The translations under genes were made by a program, and so were the position numbers. This document shows, piece after piece, positions 45,488 to 53,519 of a stretch of DNA of 64,000 nt; the stretch's first letter is position 1; each line of letters opens with the position of its first letter. Origin of the DNA: Streptomyces sp. NBC_01351 (GTDB taxonomy: Bacteria; Actinomycetota; Actinomycetes; Streptomycetales; Streptomycetaceae); assembly GCF_036237315.1 (NCBI RefSeq), contig NZ_CP108356.1, positions 7,631,501-7,695,500 of the forward strand. The letters run 5' to 3'. Below the pieces are notes generated by a model. It saw only the letters and a list, made by a program, of their open reading frames with translations, ran no database searches and was not told the DNA's origin.

Positions 45488-45580
45488 ACCGCGAGGCGGT
45501 CCCATGACCCGCGGGGCGGGCCCGTGACCCGCGGGGCGGGCTCGTGAGCTGCGGGGCGGGCCTCATGAGCCGCGCGGGGC
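45481..45580. repeat. 20-bp tandem repeats at the end of the aldo/keto reductase gene
   Basis: Five consecutive 20-bp units (45481, 45501, 45521, 45541, 45561). Units 2 and 3 differ at one position (CCCATGACCCGCGGGGCGGG against CCCGTGACCCGCGGGGCGGG); units 1, 4 and 5 are progressively degenerate. The first unit holds the TGA stop of the reductase. The array ends about 80 bp before the next gene. Confidence 0.8.
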
Positions 45581-45663
45581 GCTACCGCCTTCCGCGCGCG
45601 CCCGCAACCCGTGGGCGCCACCATGGAAGGACAGCCTGTCCCCGCAGAATCGTGGAGAGCGTC

Positions 45664-46473
45664 ATGAGCACCCACAAGATCGGCCCCGACACCACTGTTC
45701 TCGCGGATTGCCTTGAGGTGCCGGGAGTCGGCTTCATCCCGGTCAACGCCTTCGTCCTGCACGCCGAGCAGCCCGTCGTCGTCGACACCGGCCTCGGTCT
45801 GCCCGACCGGGACTTCCTCGACACGCTCGGTTCGGTGATCGATCCCGCCGACGTGCGGTGGATCTGGCTGACCCACCCGGACCGAGACCACACCGGCGGC
45901 CTCTTCGAGCTGCTCGAAGCCGCACCCGAGGCCCGCCTGGTCACCACCTTCCTGGGCGTCGGGATCATGTCGACCGAGCGGCCGCTGCCCATGGACCGGG
46001 TGTACTTCCTCAACCCCGGCCAGAGCCTGGACGTGGGCGACCGGACCCTGCACGCCTTCCGGCCGCCGCTGTTCGACAACCCGGCCACCGTCGGCTTCTA
46101 CGACGAGCGCTCCCGGACCTGCTTCAGTTCCGACTGCTTCGGCGGCCCGATGCCCACCGCGAACGTCGCCACGGCCCCCGACGTCTCCGGGGTGCCGGCC
46201 GAGGACGTGACGTCCGCCCAGAGGTTCTGGGCCAGTGTGGACAGCCCCTGGCTGCAGTTGGTGGACCCGGACCGCTTCCTCGCCACCGTGGAGCCGCTGC
46301 GCTCCATGGACCCGGAGACCATCCTGAGCACCCACCTGCCGCCGGCCCTCGGCCTGACCGGGCGGTTCGTCGACGCCCTCGCCGCGATGCCGGGGATCGC
46401 CCCCTTCGTGGGGCCCGACCAGGCCGCGCTGGAGCAGATGCTCGCGGGCTTTGAGCCGGGAGGCCCCGCCTGA
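45664..46473 (+). CDS. Metallo-beta-lactamase-fold protein with HxDxDH motif
   Basis: 269 residues. The fold is shown by VVVDTGLGLPDRDF, RWIWLTHPDRDHTGG and later FSSDCFGG and TILSTHLPPALG. The metal motif reads His-Pro-Asp-Arg-Asp-His where zinc hydrolases have His-x-His-x-Asp-His. Replacement of the second His by an acidic residue is a feature of di-iron members such as flavodiiron proteins and ODP sensors (HxExDH), so an oxygen- or redox-related role is possible; a hydrolase is not excluded. ATG 45664 has GAGAG upstream. Confidence 0.87.
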   Translation: MSTHKIGPDTTVLADCLEVPGVGFIPVNAFVLHAEQPVVVDTGLGLPDRDFLDTLGSVIDPADVRWIWLTHPDRDHTGGLFELLEAAPEARLVTTFLGVGIMSTERPLPMDRVYFLNPGQSLDVGDRTLHAFRPPLFDNPATVGFYDERSRTCFSSDCFGGPMPTANVATAPDVSGVPAEDVTSAQRFWASVDSPWLQLVDPDRFLATVEPLRSMDPETILSTHLPPALGLTGRFVDALAAMPGIAPFVGPDQAALEQMLAGFEPGGPA

Positions 46474-46613
46474 GCGTGGCCTTTGAATGCAAGGCGAATT
46501 GACGGTTCCACCCTGCCGAACATCTGTTAGTGTGCCCGCGCTTGGTGTTCATCCATCAATCCGTCTCCCCTCGCGCGCCGCCGCGCCCGAGGGTGCTGCG
46601 AGGTGTCTCGTAC

Positions 46614-47333
46614 GTGTACAGCACTCCGTTCTCCCCCGCCGAGGCCAGATCCGCGCGAGCGCGCATGGGTCTGACCGCCGAACAGGTGGCCCACTCCATG
46701 GCGGCCTGCGGCGTCCCCGTCCACCCCCAGTTCGTCCTCGCGTGGGAACACGGCTCCCACGTGCCCACGGACCGGCAGCTCTTCTCGCTGGCCGCCGTCC
46801 TGTGGTGCGACACCACCACCCTCATGGGTGTCGTGCCGCGCACGCTGGCCGAGCACCGGCTGGCCCGCCAACTCACCGTGGAGCGGCTGGCGTACCGCAT
46901 AGGCATGGACCCGACCGACTACCGCGAGGCCGAGGACGCGCGGCAGTGGTACGGGGACGCCCGGCAGACCCGGGTGCTGGTGGAGGCCCTCGGGCTGTCC
47001 TTGAGGGGGCTCGTCGGGATCCTGGGCCGGGTCGAGGAGCTGGAGGAGTGTCTGCGGTCGGCCGTGGGCGGGCGCTGGAAGACGTACGTCGAGCCGGTGG
47101 CGGAGATCGTCGTCGTCGACGAGACCAGCGTGGGCGACGCGCTGCGGACGATGCACGCCGAGTTCTCCGGTTTCTCGGAGCGGTACATGGGCCACCTGGT
47201 CGCCCGCAACGACGACGCCCGGCTCAAGGAGATAGCGGCCGAGCGGGCCGCCTTCCTGCGCGGACTCGTCGACCACTTCTGGGAGTTGATCGGCGAGGCG
47301 GGCGAGGCGTCGCCGTTCCCCGCAGGGAGCTGA
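46614..47333 (+). CDS. XRE-type helix-turn-helix protein
   Basis: 239 residues. An XRE-like domain is at the N-terminus: PFSPAEARSARARMGLTAEQVAHSMAACGVPVHPQFVLAWEHGSHVPTDRQLFSLAAVLWCD, followed by a second, similar segment EHRLARQLTVERLAYRIGMDPTDYREAED. The C-terminal half is helical and unassigned. GTG 46614 is preferred because the XRE homology starts there; GTG 46530 is in frame, has TTGACG at 46499-46504 upstream, and cannot be excluded. It may regulate the convergent permease, but nothing shows this directly. Confidence 0.85.
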   Translation: MYSTPFSPAEARSARARMGLTAEQVAHSMAACGVPVHPQFVLAWEHGSHVPTDRQLFSLAAVLWCDTTTLMGVVPRTLAEHRLARQLTVERLAYRIGMDPTDYREAEDARQWYGDARQTRVLVEALGLSLRGLVGILGRVEELEECLRSAVGGRWKTYVEPVAEIVVVDETSVGDALRTMHAEFSGFSERYMGHLVARNDDARLKEIAAERAAFLRGLVDHFWELIGEAGEASPFPAGS

Positions 47334-47346
47334 GCGTCAGGTGCCG

Positions 47347-47371
47347 CGTGCCGGGACGACGTCCCGGCGCG
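47347..47371. terminator. Hairpin between convergent XRE and permease genes
   Basis: Core 8-bp stem GCCGGGAC / GTCCCGGC with a GAC loop, extended to about 11 bp with one G-U pair. It lies 13 nt after one stop and 21 nt after the other. Confidence 0.6.
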
Positions 47372-47392
47372 CGGCCGCCGGCGTGGAGCGCC

Positions 47393-48802
47393 TCAGCGGG
47401 CGGGTTCTCCGATGTCGTCCCAGTCGATCTCCATCGTGGTGCGGCTGGTGAAGACGTTGAAGAGCAGGTTCAGCGTGATGGCGGTGAGGGCGCCCAGGGT
47501 GATCCCGCTGTCGAGCACGGCCCGCACGTCGTCCGGCATCCGCTCGAAGAACGGCGCGACCGTCGTCGGCAGCAGGGCCGCGCCCAGACTGACCGCCAGG
47601 ATCAGGGTGTTGCGCTCCTCCCGCAGGTCGACCTTGCCCAGGATCTGGACCCCGACCGCGGCGACGATGCCGAACATGGAAATCGCGGCCCCGCCCAGCA
47701 CCGGATGCGGGATCGAGGCGACCAGGCTGCCCGCCTTCGGCAGCAGCCCCAGTACGACCATGAACACCCCCGCCGCGACGACCACGTACCGGCTCATGAC
47801 CTTGGACATGCGCACGATGCCGATGTTCTCGGCGAAGGCCACGTACGGGAACGAGTTGAGGACACCGCCGAGGACCGTCGCCGCCCCGTCGGCGCGCAGC
47901 GCCCTCGCGACGGTGTCGGCGTCGACCTCCTTGCGGGTGATCTCCCCGATGGCGTAGACGTCGCCGGTGGTCTCCACCATGGTGATCAGCATGACGACGA
48001 GCATCGCGATGATCGGCAGTAGCTCGAAGCGCGGCATTCCGTAGTGGAAGGGGGTGGTGACCCCGAACCAGTCGCTCTCCCGCACCGCCGAGAGGTCCAC
48101 GTCGCCGAAGGCCCACGCGACCGCCGTGCCGACGAGGAGTCCGAGCAGGACGGCGAGGCTGGACAGGAACGGCTTGCCGATCCGGACCATCGAGAGGATG
48201 AAGAGCAGCGTGCCCAGCGCGTACGCGAGGTTCTTCGGGTCCCCGTAGGCGGGGGTGCCGATCAGGTGCGCGCCGCCCGCGGCGTCCTGCAGGGCCACGG
48301 GTATGAGGGTGATGCCGATGATCGTGAGGATCGTGCCGATGACGACCGGCGGGAAGTACTTCACGAGCTTGCTGAACAGCGGCGCGAACGCGAAGGTGGC
48401 GATGCCCGCCGTGATCACCGCTCCGTAGACGACGAGCAGGCCCGCCGTACCGCCGCCCGCCCCCGTCCCGATGGCGATCATGGGGGAGACCGCGGTGAAG
48501 GTGACGCCCTGGACCAGGGGCAGCCGAGCGCCGACCCGCCAGACCCCGAGGGCCTGGATGATCGTGGCGATACCGCAGGTCAGGAGGTCCGCGTTGATGA
48601 GGTGGACGAGCTCCTGGTGCGAGAGTCCGAGCGCGTTCCCGACCAGGACGGGGACGATGACGGCCGCCGCGTAGAACGCGAGGAGGTGCTGGAAGCCGTA
48701 CAGCGCGAGCTGCGGGACCGGCAGCAGCTCGTCGACGGGATGCGTCCGCTCCCCGGAGGACGGGGAGGACTGCCGGGAGGACCGACGGGTGGTGCGTGCC
48801 AT
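47393..48802 (-). CDS. Uracil/xanthine permease (NCS2 family)
   Basis: 469 residues with about 14 membrane helices. Family blocks: ALYGFQHLLAFYAAAVIVPVLVGNALGLS, GARLPLVQGVTFTAVSPMIAIG, VVIGTILTIIGITLIPVAL, and the substrate-binding Glu region LITMVETTGDVYAIGEITRKEVDADTVARALRADGAATVLGGVLNSFPYVAFAENIGIV. The last sequence is typical of xanthine/urate-type NCS2 symporters. It imports a purine or pyrimidine base with protons. AAGGCAGAG precedes the ATG. Confidence 0.93.
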   Translation of the reverse strand: MARTTRRSSRQSSPSSGERTHPVDELLPVPQLALYGFQHLLAFYAAAVIVPVLVGNALGLSHQELVHLINADLLTCGIATIIQALGVWRVGARLPLVQGVTFTAVSPMIAIGTGAGGGTAGLLVVYGAVITAGIATFAFAPLFSKLVKYFPPVVIGTILTIIGITLIPVALQDAAGGAHLIGTPAYGDPKNLAYALGTLLFILSMVRIGKPFLSSLAVLLGLLVGTAVAWAFGDVDLSAVRESDWFGVTTPFHYGMPRFELLPIIAMLVVMLITMVETTGDVYAIGEITRKEVDADTVARALRADGAATVLGGVLNSFPYVAFAENIGIVRMSKVMSRYVVVAAGVFMVVLGLLPKAGSLVASIPHPVLGGAAISMFGIVAAVGVQILGKVDLREERNTLILAVSLGAALLPTTVAPFFERMPDDVRAVLDSGITLGALTAITLNLLFNVFTSRTTMEIDWDDIGEPAR

Positions 48803-48995
48803 CTCTGCCTTGCCTTGCGAGGTAGGTGAATGAGAAGACCGCCGCCCTCCAGTCCTGGGTGACAGGACGAGGGCAGACCGGCTCGTACCGAGCCGACGCC
48901 GGGCGGTGTTGCCGACAGCACGTCGCTCTGCACTCTGCGATAGCGTCCCGGATTGGCGGGACTTCCTTCGATCTGCGTATCGGATACCTATGGGT

Positions 48996-49440
48996 TCATG
49001 GGATCCGAAGGCCGTTCGAGCGGAGGGCGCTCACCATAGCCAAAGCTCGTGATTCCTCGCTAGTAACCGGAAGCTGTAGGTCCGCCACGACGGGACGGTG
49101 GTCGGAGGCGAGGCTGTCGGCCACCGTCGCGCAGCGCACCCGTACTCCCGCCGACACGGCCACGTAGTCGATCCGCCGCACCGGCCCGCCCGGCGGGAAA
49201 CATCGGATCCCGCACGGCAGGATCCGCGCGGTAGTCGAGGTGGGTCGCGTAGGCGCGCAGGACCGTGCCCCGCACTCGCAACACGACCTCCCCGAAACCG
49301 GGGGCGGGAGCGGGTACCGGCGTCGGCCCCGGGTCCTGGGTCGAGAGCCGGGTGATCGCGTCGTTCACGGTGGCCGCGACCGGGTGCCGGGACAGGACGG
49401 TCACCCCGAACCGCAGGCAACGAGCCGACGGCCGTACCCC
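48996..49440 (-). pseudogene. Broken endonuclease/exonuclease/phosphatase family gene
   Basis: Two minus-strand frames together give parts of one protein. Upstream part (to about 49200): VTVLSRHPVAATVNDAITRL, GEVVLRVRGTVLRAYATHLDYRADPAVRD, the typical NAVLSRxP and FATHLD blocks. Downstream part in another frame: PVRRIDYVAVSAGVRVRCATVADSLASDHRPVVADLQLP, the C-terminal IDYVF and SDHRPV block with catalytic Asp-His. The central part with the GDFN motif and the N-terminal third with the metal-binding Glu are missing. The junction near 49200 is a deletion or frameshift, so no active phosphodiesterase can result. Confidence 0.75.
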
Positions 49441-49509
49441 GGCGCCCCGGACGGGGGAATCCGGGCACCGGGGTGTGGGAACGCCGCTCCGGTGTGGCAG
49501 CCATGGACC

Positions 49510-50613
49510 ATGCAGCCGGTGTCACCTTTCCTGCGTACGGCCGCGTCGTACGCCTGGCGCCTGCTGGTCGTCGGCGCCGCCGTGTACGCGGTCTTCGCCG
49601 TGCTCGGCCGCTTCCACGAGATCGCCGTCGCGCTGTTCCTCGCGCTGGTGGTGGCGGCCCTGCTGTCCGCGCCCACCCGGCGCCTCGCGCGGAGGATGCC
49701 CCGGTCGCTCGCCGTCGCGCTCTGTCTCCTCGGCAGCGCGGTGCTGCTGCTGGGGGTGCTGGCCCTGGTCGGCGAGGCGGTGGCGGGGGAGAGCACCACC
49801 CTGGTCGGGGAGTTCCGCAGCGGACTCGACAGCATCGAGGAATGGCTGGAGCGGCCGCCCTTCCGGCTGAACCCGGACGCGCTGTCCAACGTCCAGTCGC
49901 GGGTCGGCGCGTACCTGTCGAGCCACCGCTCCACCCTCCTCAGTACGGCGGTCAGCGGCGCCGGGCAGCTGATCCACGTCCTCACCGTCGTCGCCCTCGC
50001 CGTTTTCTGCTCGGTCTTCTTCCTCTACGGCGGCGACGGCCAGTGGTCGTGGTTCTGCGGACAGCTGCCCGCACCGGCGCAGGGCCGCGTGGCGGTCGCC
50101 GGGCGCGCGGCCTGGCGTACGTTCACCGGATACACCCACGGGATCGTCATCGTCGCGGCCGTGAACGCCGTCCTCGTCGGGCTGGCCCTGTACTTCCTCG
50201 GCGTGCCGCTGGCCGTGCCCCTGGCGTTGCTGGAGTTCCTCGCGGCCTTCATCCCCCTCGTGGGATCGCCCATCGCGCTGGCCGTCGCCGCCGTGGTCGC
50301 GCTGGCCGCGAAGGGGCCGCTCGTCGCGGGGCTGGTGATCGCGCTGATCGTGGTCATCGGCCAGATCGAGGGCCATCTGCTGCACCCGCTGGTGATGAGC
50401 CGGGCGGTCCGGCTGCACCCGCTCGTCGTGGCGATCTCGGTGGTCGCGGGGACCATCGCGGCCGGGGTGGTCGGCGCGGTGGTCGCGGTCCCCCTGGTCT
50501 CGGTGGTCTGGTCGGTGCGCACGGCCCTGCGCGAGGACCGCCTCGCGGCCGGGCCCGGGCCGGGGGCCGCGCGGACCGCACCCGGGCATCCTGCACAATC
50601 GGCGGATGAGTGA
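49510..50613 (+). CDS. AI-2E family membrane transporter
   Basis: 367 residues with about eight membrane helices in the AI-2E/TqsA/PerM arrangement: two or three N-terminal helices (AWRLLVVGAAVYAVFAVLG, ALFLALVVAALLSAPTRRLARRMPRSLAVALCLL), an extended loop region, then TYHGI-like FTGYTHGIVIVAAVNAVLVGLALYFLGVPLAVPLALLEFLAAFIPLVGSPIA and the signature GQIEGHLLHPLVMSRAVRLHPLVVAISVVAG. The actual cargo is unknown. It overlaps the next gene by 8 bases. Confidence 0.9.
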   Translation: MQPVSPFLRTAASYAWRLLVVGAAVYAVFAVLGRFHEIAVALFLALVVAALLSAPTRRLARRMPRSLAVALCLLGSAVLLLGVLALVGEAVAGESTTLVGEFRSGLDSIEEWLERPPFRLNPDALSNVQSRVGAYLSSHRSTLLSTAVSGAGQLIHVLTVVALAVFCSVFFLYGGDGQWSWFCGQLPAPAQGRVAVAGRAAWRTFTGYTHGIVIVAAVNAVLVGLALYFLGVPLAVPLALLEFLAAFIPLVGSPIALAVAAVVALAAKGPLVAGLVIALIVVIGQIEGHLLHPLVMSRAVRLHPLVVAISVVAGTIAAGVVGAVVAVPLVSVVWSVRTALREDRLAAGPGPGAARTAPGHPAQSADE

Positions 50614-52657
50614 TGAAGACCCCTACCTCTGGTTGGAAGACGTGTCCGGCGAGGAAGCCCTCGCCTGGGTGCGGGAGCGCAACGCCGAGACCGTCGCGGC
50701 ACTGACCGGATCCCCCCGGTTCAAGGTGCTGGAACGCGAGGTCCGCGAGGTGCTCGACGACGACGGCCGGATCCCCTACGTCGTCCGCCGGGGCCCGCAC
50801 CTGTACGACTTCCGGCAGGACGCCGACCGCGTCCGCGGGGTGTGGCGGCGCACCACTCTGGAGGAGTACCGCACGGAGCGGCCGGCCTGGGAGGTGGTCC
50901 TCGACCTGGACGCACTCGCCGGGGCCGAGGGCGAGAAGTGGGCCTGGGCGGGCGCGGCCGTGCTGGCCCCCGCGTACCGGCACGCACTGGTCATGCTGTC
51001 GCGGGACGGCGCGGACGCCTGCGTGGTGCGCGAGTTCGACCTCGAAACCCTGGAGTTCGTCGAGGACGGATTCACGGTCGAGGAGGCCAAGACCCGCATC
51101 GGATGGATCGACCGGGACCGGGTCTGGGTCGGTACGGACTTCGGTGAGGGATCGATGTCAGGGTCCGGCTATCCGCTCCAGGTGCGCCGCTGGCGGCGCG
51201 GCACCCCGCTCGCCGAGGCGGAGAAGGTCTACGAGGGACGGCCCTCGGACCTGTCGGCCTCCGGCTGGCACGACGACACGCCCGGCTTTGAGCGGGACTT
51301 CGTCCACCGCCAGATCGACTTCTGGAAGCAGGAGCTGTTCCTCCTCCCCGAGGGAGCGGCCGCGGACGGCCCGCCGCTGAAGATCGACGTACCGGACGAC
51401 GCGAGCGCCCACGTACACCGCGACTGGCTCACCGTCACCACCAAATCGCCCTGGCTGGGCCACCCCGAGGGCACCCTGCTCGCCTTCGGCTTCCAGGCCT
51501 TCCTCGCGGGGGAGCGGGAGGCCGAGGTGCTGTTCACCCCGGACGAGCGCACCGCGCTCGCCGGGTACAGCTGGACCCGCAATCACCTGATCCTCAGCAC
51601 CAGCGCCGACGTCTCCTCCCGGATGGAGCTCCTCACGCCGGGCCCCGACGGCTGGCGGCGCGCGCCGCTGGCGGGGGTGCCGCCGCTCTCCACGGCCTCG
51701 GTCACCTGTACCGACCCGGACGCGGGCGACGAGTACTTCCACCACGTGAGCGGCTTCCTCCAGCCCTCCACCCTCTACCGGGGCACGGCGGGCGGCGACG
51801 GCGCGAGCGACAGCGGCAGTGACAGCGAGAGCCTCAAGCAGGAGCCGGCGCTCTTCGACACCGCCGGCCTCGCGGTGCGCCAGCACTTCGCGACCTCCGC
51901 GGACGGCACGAGGGTGCCGTACTTCGTCGTCGGCCCCGAGGACCGGCCCGGCCCCGGGCCCACCCTGCTCTACGGCTACGGCGGCTTCGAGGTCTCCATG
52001 CTCCCGGGGTACAGCGCGGTCACCGGGCGTGCCTGGCTGGCGCGCGGCGGCACGTACGTGGTCGCGGGCATCCGGGGAGGGCACGAGTACGGGCCCGGCT
52101 GGCACAAGGCGGCCCTCGGAGCGAACCGGGTCCGGGCCTACGAGGACTTCGCCGCGATCGCCCGGGACCTCGTCGCCCGGGACATCACCACGCCGGCGCA
52201 GCTGGGCATCGAGGGCGGCAGCAACGGCGGGCTCCTCATGGGCGCGATGCTCACCCGCGACCCGGAGCTCTTCGGCGCGGTCGTCGCCCACGTGCCGCTG
52301 CTGGACATGCTCCGCTTCCACAAGCTGCTGGCCGGTGCCAGCTGGATCGCCGAGTACGGGGACCCGGACGACCCGGCCGACCGGACCCACCTGGAGCGGA
52401 TCTCCCCGTACCACCAGGTCCGGGCGGACGGGCCCGCGTACCCGCCGCTGCTCCTGCTGACCTCGACCCGTGACGACCGGGTCCACCCGGGCCACGCCCG
52501 CAAGATGGCCGCGCGGCTGCGCGAGCACGGGCATCCGGTGCTGTTCCACGAGCACCTCGGCGGCGGCCACGCGGGCGCCACCGACCACGGGCAGACCGCC
52601 TTCAACGAGGCGCTCGTCCACACCTTCCTGTGGGAGCGGCTGACCCCGCCCAGGTGA
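50606..52657 (+). CDS. S9 family peptidase (prolyl oligopeptidase)
   Basis: 683 residues without a signal peptide, so cytosolic. N-terminal DPYLWLEDVSGEEALAWVRERNAET is the POP entry sequence. A seven-bladed propeller follows. The alpha/beta hydrolase domain has YGYGGFEVSMLPGYS (oxyanion Tyr), GIEGGSNGGLLMGAML with nucleophile Ser539, Asp in TSTRDDRVHPGHARKMA and His in GGGHAG. It cleaves short peptides after Pro or related residues. The ATG lies inside the AI-2E gene, so the two are co-translated. Around residue 400 is a Ser/Asp-rich low-complexity insert (GDGASDSGSDSES). Confidence 0.94.
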   Translation: MSDEDPYLWLEDVSGEEALAWVRERNAETVAALTGSPRFKVLEREVREVLDDDGRIPYVVRRGPHLYDFRQDADRVRGVWRRTTLEEYRTERPAWEVVLDLDALAGAEGEKWAWAGAAVLAPAYRHALVMLSRDGADACVVREFDLETLEFVEDGFTVEEAKTRIGWIDRDRVWVGTDFGEGSMSGSGYPLQVRRWRRGTPLAEAEKVYEGRPSDLSASGWHDDTPGFERDFVHRQIDFWKQELFLLPEGAAADGPPLKIDVPDDASAHVHRDWLTVTTKSPWLGHPEGTLLAFGFQAFLAGEREAEVLFTPDERTALAGYSWTRNHLILSTSADVSSRMELLTPGPDGWRRAPLAGVPPLSTASVTCTDPDAGDEYFHHVSGFLQPSTLYRGTAGGDGASDSGSDSESLKQEPALFDTAGLAVRQHFATSADGTRVPYFVVGPEDRPGPGPTLLYGYGGFEVSMLPGYSAVTGRAWLARGGTYVVAGIRGGHEYGPGWHKAALGANRVRAYEDFAAIARDLVARDITTPAQLGIEGGSNGGLLMGAMLTRDPELFGAVVAHVPLLDMLRFHKLLAGASWIAEYGDPDDPADRTHLERISPYHQVRADGPAYPPLLLLTSTRDDRVHPGHARKMAARLREHGHPVLFHEHLGGGHAGATDHGQTAFNEALVHTFLWERLTPPR

Positions 52658-52693
52658 CGCCCGGCGCCGTGACGGGGACCGCTGCCGTGCCGG

Positions 52694-53389
52694 CTACGCC
52701 CCGCGCAGCGTCCGCACCCGGGTCTCGATCGAGGTGATCAGGGCTTCGACCCGGGCCTGGAAGATCTGTTCCTCCGTCACCTCGGCCAGATCGCCGCTCA
52801 GTCGGGTGATGTGGGGGAAGCCCTCGGGGTCGACCAGGCGGTACTCGCGGTTCCAGGAGTTCTCGTCGGCCTCCCGGATCTCCGGGGCGAACAGCAGGTA
52901 GGCCGCGCGCTGGCCGACGTACGCGAGCAGGGAGTCGCCGACCATCCGGTAGTGGACGGCGGCCTCGGCCCCTTCGAGGCCGGCCTCCGTCACGGCGCCG
53001 AGGATCAGCTCGACGACCCGGAACTCGTTGGGCCTGCGGGTGGTCCGGCTGGCCATGGTGGAGCCGACCACCGGGTACCTGAGCGCGACTTCGAGGGAGC
53101 CGTCGGCGAGCGCGCGCAGCCGGTCCTTCCAGTCGAGGCCCTCGGGGATGCTGTCGAGCACCTCGCCCAGGGTGCGGTCGGCTACGGAGAGCAGCAGCTC
53201 GTCCTTGTCGCGGAAGTGCCGGTAGATCGCTGTCGGGTCGGCGCCGAGTTCCTCGCCGAGTCGTCGGACGGTGAAGGCGTCCTCGCTGCCGCGGGCCGCG
53301 ATGCGCAGGCTGGCTTCGATGATCACGTCGGGTGTGAGCTGGCTTCCCGCGCGCTTGGACCGGGTGGTGGTCTCAGATGACTTCGGCAT
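52694..53389 (-). CDS. TetR family transcriptional regulator
   Basis: 231 residues. The TetR helix-turn-helix is LTPDVIIEASLRIAARGSEDAFTVRRLGEELGADPTAIYRHFRDKDELLLSVADRTL. The C-terminal ligand domain is helical (VHYRMVGDSLLAYVGQRAAYLL). It is divergent from an amidohydrolase/ABC-importer operon, and a long inverted repeat lies between them covering a TTGACA. Repression of the operon and of itself, relieved by the transported substrate, is the likely role. The ligand is unknown. Confidence 0.93.
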   Translation of the reverse strand: MPKSSETTTRSKRAGSQLTPDVIIEASLRIAARGSEDAFTVRRLGEELGADPTAIYRHFRDKDELLLSVADRTLGEVLDSIPEGLDWKDRLRALADGSLEVALRYPVVGSTMASRTTRRPNEFRVVELILGAVTEAGLEGAEAAVHYRMVGDSLLAYVGQRAAYLLFAPEIREADENSWNREYRLVDPEGFPHITRLSGDLAEVTEEQIFQARVEALITSIETRVRTLRGA

Positions 53390-53421
53390 GGTGCGGCCAG
53401 TGTATCGATTTGGAACGGAGC

Positions 53422-53454
53422 GAGCGCAACACCGTTGACAACATTGTTGCGCTC
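53422..53454. promoter_or_regulatory. TetR operator overlapping a TTGACA -35 element
   Basis: 10-bp arms GAGCGCAACA (53422-53431) and TGTTGCGCTC (53445-53454), with a smaller palindrome CAACATTGTTG (53439-53449) nested inside. TTGACA (53435-53440) sits in the middle and could be the -35 of the amidohydrolase operon, so a bound repressor would block it. Confidence 0.65.
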
Positions 53455-53519
53455 CCGTTCACTCCTCCTCAACGAACAAGCCGTGCGGGTTTCGCCCCGC
53501 CGAGCGTGAGGATGCGTCG

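Noticed and set aside
40379..45505. Very long minus-strand open frame (1708 codons) antisense to the AfsR-like and aldo/keto reductase genes
   Set aside because: Only its last 249 codons (40379-41128) form a real gene, the SDR. The rest is Gly/Arg/Pro/Gln-rich without domains and mirrors the high third-position GC of the opposite-strand genes.
48977..48987. Palindrome GTATCGGATAC near the broken nuclease gene
   Set aside because: Only 5-bp arms; 174 bp from the permease start and touching the end of a pseudogene; too short to claim as an operator without conservation.
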